Both the position numbers and the translations under genes were made by a program. DNA of 64,000 nt, from the NCBI GenBank assembly GCA_003952965.2, contig CM025850.1, positions 11,041,555 through 11,105,554 of the forward strand, written 5' to 3'. The notes under the pieces were generated by a model, which was not told the DNA's origin, did no database searches, and was given only the letters and a program-made list of their open reading frames with translations. Below, piece by piece: positions 38,218 through 51,183 of this stretch (position 1 is the first letter of the stretch; each line of letters begins with the position of its first letter). This DNA is from Morella rubra. Its lineage: Eukaryota > Streptophyta > Magnoliopsida > Fagales > Myricaceae.

Positions 38218-39984
38218 GACGGTGTTGCTGACAAAGAAGTCTATGTAAGTCGGCGAGCAAAGACACTATAGCAGAGAGAGAGAGACGGGCGTCGGAGTCA
38301 GTAGCTGTTAAGGATTGCTGGTTCGGCTTGGTCGGTCGGCAAAGGAGGCGAAGAGCGCATAGTTTAGGAAAGAGCGAGAGTGAACTCGACTCGGGTCTCG
38401 GGCAGAAAACTATTACAAACGGGCTAAACCTTTTTTTGTTTTTTGGGGTAAGTAGACGGGCTCAACTTTTAGGGAGCTGCTCACCTCCCATTTCCTCCTA
38501 TTCACGGTCTTCGATTTAGCCACATCACCCAAATCAAATCCAATGACTCATAATAAGCCAGCTCATTCTGTTAAAAAAAACTCACACCAGAATAATAAGC
38601 CATCACGGCAAATTCGGCAATTGCTCTTTTATTTTCTTTTGATTTAAAAAAAAAATGACTTCATTGCCGTCCTATAGTTTTGATTTTTGACCCGATTTTC
38701 GCTCCTTTTTGTTAGCCAAGCAAAAGTAATAAACTTACTAGAGAAAAATAACAACAGAATTGTTTAAAAAACTCAGAAAGAGTTCTAAAACTAGCACTCT
38801 GTCTCTGTCCATCAACCTATTTAGCATCGCTAATTGTTAACATATTTGATTCAAGAGCTCTTTAGCTAGTTTGAACTGTAATATAAGGAAAAGTAGGATC
38901 TAATAAGAGTTAAGTTCTCTTTTATCCCCCAATGCCAATTGATTAGGCTCCATTACTAGAATTTCTCTCCACTTCTAACTCTCGAAGTACATAATTGAAA
39001 GAAAAAATATATCCTACTACTTCAAAGTTATAAGTTGTTCCTTCTTTGGTGATTGTTGTTGTTTCGAATTTGGAATCGAACCCCTTATTTGTAAGGGTGG
39101 AATTTAAATATGAATGTTTTACTTCAGTAAGGAGAAAGAAGAAGATTTGATATAATATTTTTATTTTATTTTATCAAAAGGTATTAAAGTTGGTACAAAT
39201 AATTGTTAGAATTTGTGTGAAAATTTTAAAATGGCGTTGTTTGATTAGAAAAAATTACTTTTAAAAATAAAACATAAAAAATGAACATTTTGATTCTACC
39301 AAATATCATCTATCACAAGCCAATATCCCGTGCTATAATTAAAGTAGAGCCGTTGCATTTATATTTGAAGCGAGAACGCGACACGGAGCGGGCAAAGCCC
39401 AAAAACACATATGCCGAATCAGACCGTGATGTACAGAGTGGCCCAAGCCCAAGTTAAAAATAGCAACCATAGGGGTCCTCTTTTTTTTTTTTTTTTTTGG
39501 GCTCAGAGCCTCTCGAGTCTGGAGCGTCACCCAATGTTGAATTATCATCTAGACACCCATGAATAAATAAGGAAAACGCACTTTATTTTATCAGGAAATC
39601 CAGTCATTGAGTATGTTTCCTTTTTCGTTCTCTCTCCCTTTGTTAAACCATGCCATACGCAGTCCTGAAGAGCTCCAATACCGCCGAGCCTTTATTTTTG
39701 GGTGTGCTTGTCAAGCAGAAAAGAATAATCGTCAAAATTCAAAACTGGCTTGTTGTTACAGTTATCTTAAGAGAGTCTACACAGAAGTTTCGTAATTGAC
39801 CAGAAAACAATGCACGTACTGCGCGCGTTGTACAACCAAAAACAAAGACATCATAATTTGAAGATCAAAATGGAAACACACTCGGGCAAGTGAGGGGTAC
39901 AAAGAAGACTGCAAGAATACGAAGTTCACAGAACTAACTGAAACTGAAGTTCAGTGTATGGACGGATCTGCAGACCGAGGTAAG
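38218..39984. other. Intergenic region between NRPA1 and LPAT2
   Basis: Holds the 5' UTR and promoter of NRPA1 at the left (with GA-rich sequence at 38275-38285) and the 3' flank of LPAT2 at the right. The middle is AT-rich with poly-A/T runs (for example 39481-39498). No gene, structured repeat or transposon end could be supported. Confidence 0.6.
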
Positions 39985-42900
39985 TTAGTTCTGTTTGTCT
40001 GCCGGATGCTCTCCCCCATTCTTGGGCTTTGCAGAAGAGAGCTTGGCAGGGGTAGACAGGTCTGACCGGGTGGACTGAAGCAACATGTGCATAACAAAAG
40101 TCATAGAGCACACTGCGAATGCTGAGAACCCAATACCCTTCCATGACTGTAGAAGTGCAGACCATTGGAGGAACTTCAAAGTCCCAAATGAAAGCAGGCA
40201 TACCCAAAAGGCAACAACCTGTTCAAACATGAAAAAGTTAGTTATCAATCAGAAGGCGAAGAAACCAGAGGAAAAAAAAAACCCTGCAACTCAATGGGTC
40301 AGCTGTTCCTTGGAACAAATATCTCACCACAAAAGACTTTTTGGACAGACCAATATCGAGCAATTCGTCATCACTGAAGGTGTTGTCAGCTATATGTTTG
40401 TCCAACACTGCATCCTGATCGGCCAAACGCAAACAGCAAGACAATTACCAGAAGAAAACCGACGAACATTGAACCCAACACAACCACATGAATTAGTTGG
40501 ACATTTAGACACCAGCATATGCAACAGTTTATAAAGTAAGATTAATTTGGGAACACAACAGTCTAAAACATGGGTAGCATGCACCTTGTCGGTGAACAAA
40601 TCTCTACACCATTGTGCAACTCCCTCGTCTGTTTCAGGCAAGTCTTTTGTCAAATACCGCTTAACGCGCACGTCCACCTGCAGTAGAGTCAGAAGTACAC
40701 AGTACATGAACCAACGAAATATATCACAAAGTGATTCAATAGTTGACCCAGGGGAATGAGGTAGGAGGGGGTTTATTCTAAATTGATGGAATGCATCGGG
40801 TCTATATCTGCAGGAATTCAAATACAAAGACTTGATATCTAATGATGAAATATTATTTTCTAGTTCCCCAAGTTTCATGAAGCCTTCTTAAATCCAAACA
40901 TATCACAAAGTGATTAAGATTTGAGACTGCTAAGAAAAAAAAAAAGATTAAGATTTGAGACTATCTGAAAGCTTGCTTTCTCAACCCCCCTTTCCCCCAC
41001 AGAGGGGATGGCAGGAACCTTCCTTCTCTCTCTCCTTTCATCTTCCGCCGCTTCTTCCTCTATCATTGTCTCTGTATCAGTTGTTCAGAAATGCTGTACA
41101 TTCTTCATCACAAGTATCAATTACTTTAAATCCTACGCCCAACAAATTATGTGACTGTACTTATCGCTTGAGATAAGTTTTAGTGGCATAAATGACAGGA
41201 TAAGACCATATAGTGTAAGCAAAGCCTGTTTCAATGGGTGATAATCACATTTCAATCAAAAATCTGCAGCCTCACTTTCAGTTGTAAACAGCTGTAAAAC
41301 AAACATATCAAATTCCAGGTCCAAATATGACATATATCTTATGCCAGAGACAAAATAAACAAATATACGTAGCATATATGCAAAAACCTAAGCCTAATTC
41401 AAACCCACTAGTTATTCAAAAACATAAAATGTACATGACATTTTGGCATTGTTTAAAAAGTTAGTAGTTTTAAGTCACTCACCACAGATGTCTTCCCCTT
41501 GAAGATTCCTAACATTGTAGGTTTAGGCACACCTTTAGGAACAGCAACTGTAATATCATAAATGGCTGGGACAAATGAACGTATACGTCTTATTGTCTCA
41601 ACAAATCCCTGAAAGCAGTACAGTGGACATTATAGACGGAAACGGGATGGCCACGCCATGCAATTGGAGAAATACAACACCATTGAATTTGAGGATCTGC
41701 ATTGATCTAAGCCACGAAATACAAATACTGGATTTTGCGATTCTAACTTTCTGTCACAGGGGGCAGAGGACATCTCAGAATTCACCCCTTTCTTCCACCC
41801 CCCGCCATCCACAAAAAGGGAGATTACAGGAGAGAACAAAAGGGCAACGAGAATCTGACCTTAGTACGAGGAATCAAAACATTTCTAGGAATAGGCAACC
41901 CAACGGAGGCTGCATATTCCTGAGCTGCTAAAAGCTTTTCCGGCGTGAAGCGAGTACCCTCCGCAAAGAGAGCCAACCAGAAGGGTCGAGGGTATTCCTC
42001 CAGCTGTTGAAGACCTGACTGCAGACATAATCCCACAAGATACAATGAGATCAACAGAGTTACAGAGGTAACTTGAGTACATAACCAACAAGGGGGGGAA
42101 AAAAAAAAGGAATGATGTATTTAGAACTTTGTATGAGTACTTAAGTAGTGAGTACATCGTATACAGAAAATGATTATAAATAAAAACATATACCTATGCA
42201 TAGAGCACAGAAACATTGTTGCACACCCATACCTACCTTTAATGTGTTTTGATCCTTGGCCCAACTTCTGTCCAGATAAATATACCAGCGAAAAACATTG
42301 ACCAACCTAGGACCTGCAAATATTGGGCACACTCACTCCTCCAAGTATGAAGATGGATAAACACTTCCCACCCTTCCCAAACAAAAAAAAACCCAACACA
42401 GACCAAACTTTTAATAAGTTCACACTCCGGTTCCGAGAAAATATATATATATCAACTTTTCTCACTTCCCATCAGGACATATACTCAATATATCGCAAAC
42501 CATGCATCCAACTTCAATGAGGTATCATTGCCATTCACTTTTCCACGGCAATAATAAACAACGTCCAAAGTTTGCACGTCAAAAATTGATTCCACTCTTT
42601 ATCATTCGATAAGTTGAGAAGAAAGTTTAAAATAAATACTGATTACAGATCTAAACTAGAATTTCAGGAATCAATAATTTCATCTCAACACCCAGAATTC
42701 TCAAGGCAGAAACATACAGGAAAGCGCTTTGATTCACTCTTCATTAAAGCTATCGTCTTGCCAAGGATACCTGCTCGCTGTCATAATTTAATTACAATGA
42801 TCAGTTAGGAGCAGAAAACATAACAAAAGCACAGATATAAAAAATAATTGTTATGATATCGAACAGTACTATCATAGATTTTATTAGATGCACACTTAAA

Positions 42901-44885
42901 TGAATACGCAGGTCTATCAGACCATGTACGCAATGTATATTAAAAGATAAAGTCAGGGTGCAGTGTTAGTTCAAGGATGCACATATGTGAAACAATTTCT
43001 TTGTGAGAGTAAACAAAGGTGACCAAGTGTATGTTGGCTTGCTTGAATCACTGTGCACTAACATAAGTTAGCCAATGCATATAGCTATGTGCTTCTAGTA
43101 CGCACAAACATTCATGATTAAAGTTACTAGTAATGAATCGCGCACCTGAGCTAATCCCATTGTAACGAGCCAATCAATGTCACTCTTGTGATTGCATAAG
43201 ATAAGTGCGCTTTCTTTACCTGCAAAAAACAAAAACACAACACGAGCAGATATATGAGATAATTGGAGTTTTGTTTTTCACAGAAGAATACCGTTTCCTT
43301 TGCCTTTTCTTTGCTCTCCATTTCAAAGGAATGCCCAGCACCAAAAGTGACACACAGAAGGAGAGTTTTATCCATACCCATTGATTGAAAGGTTTCACGA
43401 TCTATGTAAAGTTGCATCTGCAATCAGAGAGGTTCAGTGATTAGGATCTAATCATCTAGACGCTACAACAAACGATTACGATAAACCGTAATTCTTAAGG
43501 AGTACGTTCCATATTACCAACGAAGTTTTCATGAAAACAAGGTGTAATATCAGTAAATTTGCTGAGGCAGAGTAGTTATGTAAAAGCACTGAAAGCTCCA
43601 GTGCCCCCGTGGGGGGAAGAAAAAATATGGAAGTACAACATAGGAAAATGAGGAATTGTACTATCTCTAAATGACTTTTCCCGTCATAATTCCGCCACTG
43701 CATACAGCACAGGCACTATGCTTCATGAGCACAGTTTCATGGATGGAAAAGCATAATTCAATCTGTTTTGTTGTCTTGATTAATTTCCCACTCTATTGAC
43801 TCTCACGTCCAGCTAGGATCAGCCTTGCCAATTCCATGTTAATAACATTCTTGAAAAACACATGTAAGATCACATTTGTTAGCAATGGAAAGAGTGTGAG
43901 AGTTATCACATAAAATGCCCAAAAAAAAAAAAACAGAGAAAGGCGTTGTTTAAAACATGCCGCTACAGACACTGCAAGATGGATACACGAACAAGCAAAA
44001 AGAAAAACGAACAGCTTGCCAATAATATCAAAGAGACCAGATCAAAACAGGCCTACTTAATACATATTAGAAAATAATAACCATCAAGGATAAAAGCCAC
44101 ATCTTCTAGAATTATCCCAGGTATAGGTGAATGACCTGACTCCAAGACGTTTGCGCATATAAAACTAACGGAAAAGTCTAAAAGAGACGTAAAAATCAAT
44201 AAAAGGACATGACAAGGGGGAGTGATAAACACCTTAACTCTAGCCCACCAATCCATCAGAAATACAAGCTCCAGCCACAACAGTTCGCCGAGCGCTCCGC
44301 TGATCCTTCTGTAAGTTCTCATCGACAGTGGCCGAATAAGGACAAAGAAAATTGCCTGAAAATAAGACCAAACGGGCAATTCGTTAAATAACTAACTCAA
44401 CTCGGTTCGTTACTAACCCAGAGAGAAGTGAAAAAGAAGCACGCATATAAATTGAAATGGAACAGATTAGCACAGAGATAATGCTAATTACAACCAGACA
44501 GCGGAAGAGAAAACAAAGTTGAAAATGAGCTTGTAAGTGCTAGTTTCACGTTCCTGCCAATTGAGAGAGAGAGAGAGAGAATCACGAGAAATGAACTAGG
44601 TGTTTGACCATTAATCTCTGGGGTCATACTTTCCCGGAAATCAAACAACCGAGTAAGAGAAATGAACTAAGTCGTTACTCGTTTAATGTGATAGATACAG
44701 AGGGAGGGAGAGGCTAAAATGCAGTGAGAGATTGGTTAAAAGAAACCTACATTCACATGCAAGGCACTGAGAAACCTACCAAAAACAAGCAACCAAGAGA
44801 GTACCTGCATGATATTGACGATGAGGCCCGATGTTACGAAGACGAGGCCCACTACGACAACAGCAGCCGCCCCTGGAACCGCCAT
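39985..44885 (-). CDS. LPAT2: Lysophosphatidic acid acyltransferase, ER type (LPAT2-like)
   Basis: Eleven exons: 44885-44805, 44355-44233, 43417-43378, 43219-43146, 42777-42718, 42313-42237, 42018-41860, 41608-41483, 40677-40585, 40414-40328, 40218-39985. Expected length is 384 residues (Arabidopsis LPAT2 389). The enzyme acylates lysophosphatidate at sn-2 to make phosphatidic acid in the ER, the second step of glycerolipid synthesis. Visible marks are an N-terminal hydrophobic helix, a second helix with [17 protein letters not shown], the catalytic NHX4D motif (CNHKSDIDW, exon 4), the substrate motif EGTRF (exon 7), [15 protein letters not shown], and two C-terminal hydrophobic segments in exon 11. 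Exon 6 is 77 bases although the flanking phases require 78; a base seems to be missing near 42285, where a GAG (Glu of the F-A-E-Y motif) reads as GG. Read literally, translation stops within exon 6. The LPAT2/3 subclass is inferred from length and motifs. Confidence 0.93.
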
Positions 44886-47800
44886 GCCCAAAACTCACAG
44901 CACCACTTACTCGTCGGTTACAGAGAGATTCGCCGAGTAAGAGCCAGAGAGTTCATATTATATGTGAGAGGAGGGGGGTGGGGAGGAAACTGAAAGAAAC
45001 TGGATACTCTAATAATCGTTTCCTATTTTGTGATTGGAGGATATACATGATAACCAAGGAGAGAGACGATGAGAAATTCATAAAATGCTTATCGGGATCA
45101 TCGCCAGGTCGTCTCAAAACGGGTACTGTTCTAAATCCGCATGAACGTTCGGTCGAGTTTTTTATTCAGAAGAGGAGCACGTAGTATAGCAACTCTTTCG
45201 GTTTGTCACAGGAGCATTCCGGCTGCAGAGTATTCAATGGGCCAAAGTTACCGTTTATTGAGTAAGCCGAAGTTAAGAACGGCGATGGCGACACTCGAAT
45301 AGATACCACCGATCTTCCATAGATAGATTTTGATAATTCGCAACTCTTTCGGTTTGTGCCATAATTTGACGTGAAAAATAATCTTTTATTTAATTTTTTT
45401 CTTTTTTTCCCTTTGGTCCCTTTTCAACATCCATTATCCGCTTAAAGTAAATGATAATCACGAGTTAATTTATCTCAATAAATTTCTTTTTGTGCATGTG
45501 AATTACGTTTGCCGAAATTCGGAGACCGAGCTAGGGGAACAATGCCCCCAACCCCACCAAAATGCTTGGAAATGTATGTGAGTGTTCTTAATTAATTTAA
45601 CATTTGTTACGAAATAGTGGGAAATGAGTGGAATAGGCATCCATAAACAACAAAAGCAAGGTATCATTAATGCATCAACCAGTAATTTAATCACGGAATA
45701 ACCTTAATATAAGAAGTTGTATAAATAGTTTGTTTTTGTATTCCGAAGTCGCTAGAAAGCGAGAATACCGTGACCTGTTCACAAATAGACCATAGAAAAT
45801 AGAAAAAAACTAACTCAGCATTAGATTTGCATATTCGTTATGTAAGGAATGAGCTTAAGGGTTTATTATAATTCGCATGCAAATGGTCAACTCCTATAAA
45901 TATTGGCTAATGCGCATCGAAAACAACTGTTTTTTATGTTACTCTTCGCTGAAATCTTATTTTACCTTGTTGATTTTTATTTTTTTTTTATAACTTTTGA
46001 ATACATCAGACTATAGAGATTCAATGCAATTATGTCTAATTTAATAAATAAATATATTTTTTGCCACTCGATTATTAGAGCTTTTAAAATTTTATATCCC
46101 AAATTACGGATTCGTTACATTTCCTCTATTAACTACTACATATTTACTCTTTGCACTTTATTATTAATTTGGACAAAAATTATTACTTTAGTTCAATGAA
46201 ATGAGTCAAATTAAAGATAAATTAAATTTGTGCAAGATATAATGGTTGTTAGTTAAGGAATAAAATATAACCAAATTAATAGTACGGGACATACAGTATT
46301 ATAACTCTAATAGTGAGGACATATGTAATCAAAAATTTCAAATAAAAATAAATTACTGATATTATAATACTTTATCCAAACTTATCAGTCTCTGACACGT
46401 TGCTGATCTACCGCACATTCATCAGAGAGCTAAAAGATATTCGATACGCAAGTGGAGACCATTGGTTAATAATTATTTATTGTATAAATAGCTCGAAACT
46501 AGCTAGTTATATGGCTTTGAACAAGGAAAAAGGGCAATTATGGCTTTGGATTGGGATTAACCTAAACAACTAGGTCGCATCCAAGTCATATGCACGTCTT
46601 TGCTCGACATCAGAGTCGCATGATACGGTTGAATGTTTCGAACTTTCGATAATACCAAAGCATGCAACTTTGTGCCCCAGATATCACCCGATCCAATTTA
46701 ATATAGCCGCGTACATAGAGAGCACGAAAATTCAAAGCAATAGCTTAGGCCCACAACCCTCCCATCTCCCATCCTTGTGGGGGCTTAGAGACTACTTGGT
46801 TTTCAATGAGTAGTAGTGTCTCTAAAATTAAATTACAAGCAAAGCATATATATACAAATATATTCTTTCGTTTTTAATTTCAGATATAAGGTATGTTAGT
46901 TTAAGGAGAATAAGAAGGTCTCTCTCTTGCTTCTTTCAAACAGATACATAACAAATTGTCCCACATGATCATTGGGAAACTCCAAAAAAATGATTTTACT
47001 GAGTTTATTTGGATTAACTCAAGAAATGGTCTGGGTGGCCAGGACTTAGAACTTAGGAGTGCTTCCTTTAAAGTATTAGGTTCAAATCTCTCATGGTGTA
47101 AACAATTTTTTTGAGAATTTGGACTTAGGCATTGAATTCGACTCCCCTTTGACGCCACTCTAACTCTTTTTTATAGATTCGAGCATTAGATTCAGGCTCG
47201 CTAATCGTTCTATTACTTGGTGATTTTTGATATCATCAGATAGATTACACTCCATGTGATTTTTGATAAGTTAATTTTGTAAGAAAATATCTTTTATGGG
47301 GTTTTAAAAAACGTTTCCATGTAGTGTAGTGTCTATTCTTATTTTTTATTCCTTGATAATCATGTACATTTGATGAAAATTATGGAACTATTTAATAACA
47401 AATTTTTAATTTGCTTTAAGTCACGTATCGGTAACTGATAGACAAAAGAATTTTGTGGTTGGAGTTTGTAAAAAAATATTGAAGTGTGAAAACATGATTG
47501 TAAATTAAAAAAAAAAATTGGCATCATCCAAATAGTTCAGATGAAAATAAAATGTAAGGAGTCCACCGAAATTGTCAAATGGGACGCGAAAAAAAACCAA
47601 AAAAACCAAAAAAACAAAGAGGTGGAAAATCAGGCCACGGAGAGAGAGAAGGTTATGGGCCTTAGCCCTTATGGCTCCAACGGTCAAAAATGTTTGAAAG
47701 CCTTCTCTGTCTCCTGGCGTTACAATTTCCACTTAGCTTCGTCTAACTCCAACAGCTACTTCTAAAGTTTCTTCAGGATCCCTCTATTTTTCTCTCCTCA

Positions 47801-47964
47801 AATTTCTACATATTTAGACGATCAAAGGCCTTTGGAGTCTCAAAATCGAAGCAAAGCTTACTCAATCTTTTTTGCTTCTGAATATACTTGCACGTATAAT
47901 TCAGTCCCCACATCTCAGCGTTTACTCTAATTCCCATTTGAAATTTTGCAGATTCTTCTAAATC
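44886..47964. other. Intergenic region between LPAT2 and the TPXL-like gene
   Basis: About 3.1 kb, AT-rich. The left end is the LPAT2 5' flank; an 18-base phrase (gcaactctttcggtttgt) occurs twice, near 45188 and 45340. A weak SINE-like segment lies at 47029-47175. The right end is the leader of the next gene: an acceptor tttgcag at about 47951 precedes its ATG, implying a 5' UTR intron. No other coding sequence was supported. Confidence 0.55.
47029..47175 (+). mobile_element. Possible tRNA-derived SINE remnant
   Basis: The segment has ggtggccaggacttagaact, a loose A-box-like stretch, and 30-40 bases further a B-box-like ggttcaaatctc (47079-47090), then T-rich sequence. This order is that of plant tRNA-derived SINEs. 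The match to consensus boxes is imperfect and no target duplication was seen. Confidence 0.35.
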
Positions 47965-49004
47965 ATGGAACCAGAAAGCATAGATTGGAACAGCGTAGAA
48001 TCCGTATTTGTCTTAGATGACACGTACGAGAACTTTGATGCGCCTCACTGGTTGGATCTCTCTGCCTCGGACGAACCAATCGACTTGGAAAGCTGGTTCT
48101 GCAATCCAGGTAAAACGCAATGGCTCCATATTTGGTTCTCCTGAGACCCAGTGAGAAATATAAAGGAGATTTATGGACCCATGTGTTTTCAGGCTGTCAT
48201 TTTTAATTGATTTTTCGCCTTCTGCTTGCAGATTGCAAGCACCCGAAGAATATTGAAGATTTTCGGAAAACGACGCACTATTCGAAGGTTGTAGGCGATG
48301 TGGTTTTGTTTGTTTGATTCTTGGTTTCCATATTTTGAAAGAACTATCTCAAGGATTAAAGGAAAGTCTGATTTTCAGGTTAAGCTTGTCAGATCAGTTT
48401 CCATTTCGGAAATTTTTCCTTTCAGGGATAGGAATCGAAGGTATGTTCAATTCATAAGCCTCTGTTTTGGTTTTCCGGATATATCAGGTAAACATCGCAA
48501 TATTGAAGTCAGCTAACTGTCTTTACTGGATATTTGTTTTTCTTTTGATCTTTTAGCAGAGATGTGAAGCTAAAAGAAAAAGAAAAAAGCTCAAGTTCTA
48601 CTGCAAAATTTCCCAATCCAAAGAATTCAAATGAAGACGGTGAAAACAAGAATCCAAACGTATCAGCTCCCATCCCCTACGGCAGGACCAAACCCAGGAG
48701 AGCATCAACGAAACCAAGCACAGAGAAGAAAAAACAACGGGACGATTCGTCTGAGAATTCATGGAAGCATGAACACAAACCGCAACTGAGGAGTACTTTC
48801 TCGGCACGTAATCTGTTAGGCAGACGGGAAATTCTGAATCAGATCACGGACTTCTGTTCCGAAATCAAGAAACTGGGGAGGACGAGTTGGAAGAAAGGGG
48901 CCACGGAGAAAGAACACGTGGTTCTAGGTGAGCTGAAGGAAAGAGTGAGAGACAGAGAGAGGATGCCTCTGCTTGTGATTAAAGAGGGGGAAAGGGAAAC
49001 TTAA
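47965..49004 (+). CDS. Small basic protein with TPXL-like N-terminus, function unknown
   Basis: Four exons, 47965-48109, 48232-48287, 48379-48440 and 48560-49004, all in phase, give 235 residues. The family was not firmly recognised. The acidic N-terminus reads YENFDAPHWLDLSASDEPID followed by LESWFCNPDCKHP; its F-D-A-P-x-W-x-D-L core and following W-F resemble the Aurora-kinase-binding segment of TPX2 and plant TPX2-like (TPXL) proteins. The middle has a KLVRSVSISEIFPF block. The C-terminal part is highly basic, Lys/Arg/Ser-rich and probably disordered, ending in a KERVRDRERMPLL segment. No TPX2 central or C-terminal domain is present. If the resemblance is real, a nuclear or spindle role would follow, but this is inference. 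The last intron has a tandem tagcag acceptor. Confidence 0.75.
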
Positions 49005-50596
49005 AGCAATGGAACAGAAAGAGAAGCAGAGGAAACAGTAAAGAGAAGAGAGTTTTCCAGCTAGTCTCTGGTCAAGGGGCGAATCAGTGATGTTGATGCA
49101 TACAACTATTTTTGGGATTTTCCATTACCAAATTTTACAAAGTTCGGAGATTTTGATATCAGAATTTAATCAAAATTTCTGTCCCAATGGCTCTTATAAC
49201 ACGATATCTTTGTTAGCATGTTTACTGTAAAATTGGACAAGGATCGTGTTCAATTTGTTGCTAACATAATATTTAATATTGTCTGAATTAATTATCAATA
49301 ATACAGATTATATTGTGAGACTTATATATTGTATTTATCATTTTTAAAATTAAAAATTTATAACCACAAATTTAAGAGAATCTCTGTCTAACTCTGGAGA
49401 GTGGCACAAATTAAGGGAGTGTTTGTTTATCGAAATTTTTGAAAAAATATTCTCAAAATTTTGGGAATCTTTTGAATGTTGAAGTTTATTGGAGTTTGTA
49501 AAAAGTGTGACATGTATGTGTAAAAGTGTGAAGTTTATTGAAGTTTATGAAATATATTTGGTGTGATAAAAATTTTAAACCCTAAAAAATTAGAGAAACA
49601 AACGCCCCTAAGCTTGACGGGCCTCTCCAGTCTCCACTGGATTGCCAGGGAAAACGTTGCATATAGCCAAGTCAATTCAAAATGATGTGGAAAAAAAAGA
49701 AAAGAAAAATGATGCGAAGAGATGGGTTAGGCTTGGACGAACATAGTGCTACTTGACGCACGATGTCAGGCCCAGTTCAGTACTGCTGGATGTGAGCCAG
49801 GCCCAAGGATTAACGAGTCGGTGTTAATGTTATTCCTGCGGACAGGATTTTTAAAATAAATACTTTTTTTTTAATAAAAGAGATAAAAGCGAATAATGTA
49901 AAAGGTGATGTTTTTCTCTGAATCGTTTGAAATAGATCTGCGAGGATAAATAGGCATTGGTTCATAGGAGTTCAAGGAATAAGAATAGAGAAATGTTGGA
50001 ATGAGTGAGCGCTCCAGTCAAGGCATTCGGCAACGTCAAATTCACATGGCAATTATACGGATTCCAAATTAATATTATTTTATAAATTTTAAAAATGTTG
50101 TAAAAATAGAGATAAATTAAAGTTTTATTGGATTTAGAGAGGAAGCAGTGAAAATTAAGATTTTACAAAAGTTGGTGAAAAATAAGAGAGATAATTTGAG
50201 TGAATGATTTATATTTATTAGGCAATTTGGCAAACATAAATTTTTGAAAATCTTGAAGAATTTTAGTGTTGGTGTGAGTTTTTATTGGTATTTATAAAAA
50301 AAATAGGAAGAGAAAAGATTTGATGATATATTTTAATATGGAGAAAATAGAAGATACGGAGAAGATTGATAGAGTTTTTAAATATTAAGAAAGAAAAAGT
50401 GGTCCAATGTGTCCGAAATATTTTGAGAATAAAAAAATCTCTACAATTTATTTTTGGTAGTAAAATTTTTTGATATGAAAGCATTTTGAAATTTTTTGAT
50501 ATGTTAAACATGCCCTAATAAAAATAGATAATTTAAATAAGGAGAGAGAGATAATTTTAAATATTTTTTTATCAAAATTTTGAGACAATTATTTTT
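49005..50596. other. Intergenic, transposon-rich
   Basis: Contains the 3' flank of the preceding gene, a Tourist-like MITE (49415-49608), and a possible second AT-rich MITE at about 50221-50515. The latter has ends ttaggcaattt and acatgccctaa that are roughly inverted, but no exact target duplication. No coding sequence was supported. Confidence 0.5.
49415..49608. mobile_element. Tourist-like MITE (PIF/Harbinger type)
   Basis: 194 bp. Left end gggagtgtttgttt, right end reverse-complemented ggggcgtttgttt. It is flanked on both sides by TAA (49412-49414 and 49609-49611), the usual trinucleotide target duplication of PIF/Harbinger MITEs. AT-rich interior, no coding sequence. Confidence 0.8.
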
Positions 50597-50750
50597 GGCT
50601 TAATTGCTATCAAGTTCTTGTGATTTAACATTTTCCTAAAAAAGTCTTTGTACTTCAATTTGGTCCCTGCGCTTTAGACGTTTTTTCAAAAACATCCCTC
50701 CGTTAGTGTGGCCCCACAATTTTAACGTTTTTTGTCGATGTGGCGAACAG
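50597..50750 (+). repeat. Left terminal inverted repeat of the Mutator-like element
   Basis: Aligns to the reverse complement of 57640-57796 with scattered mismatches and one indel of about ten bases around aatttggtccctg. Weaker similarity continues to about 50900. Confidence 0.85.
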
Positions 50751-50899
50751 AGGTCCACATCTCACTAATCATGTATTGCCACGTGGAAACGCACTATCTC
50801 CCTCCCAAGCTGCGCTATTTTACTTGCAACGTCGCTAAACAAAACACTGCATTTTGGACCTCCTTCGTCTGAACAAACGAACTTCCTGAGTTTCTTGTA

Positions 50900-51183
50900 C
50901 TTATGCTTGTTCATTTTCCTCTTCCTCTACTTCTTCACACTGTTAGCCCAAACCGTCCTTGCTCGCATCATCGGTTTCAAACTCATTAACCTCGAGCAAC
51001 CTCAACCGCTCAAACCCAGTTGAAGAAACAAGGTTTAAGAAATACCCAAATGGGAAATTAGGGAAAAATGGCAGCGTTTGAGTGGGTTCCACATTTTGGA
51101 GTGGCAGTGGGACGCAAAAACTGAACAGTGTTTTGCAGCTGATGAGTTTTAGCTCAGCTCCACGTCAGCCGTTTGTTCAAAGC
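50900..51183 (+). other. Internal DNA of the Mutator-like element, possible captured coding piece
   Basis: From about 50875 to 51022 the plus strand has an open stretch with a hydrophobic run (FLSFLYLCLFIFLFLYFF) followed by TLLAQTVLARIIGFKLINLE, ending at a stop. This composition looks protein-like and could be a gene fragment picked up by the element (Pack-MULE behaviour). I do not recognise the source gene, and a low-complexity artefact is possible. Confidence 0.35.

Noticed and set aside
41575-41931. 118-codon plus-strand open frame
   Set aside because: Antisense to LPAT2 exons 7 and 8 and their intron.
44831-45184. 117-codon plus-strand open frame near the LPAT2 start
   Set aside because: Overlaps LPAT2 exon 1 in antisense and has no domain of its own.
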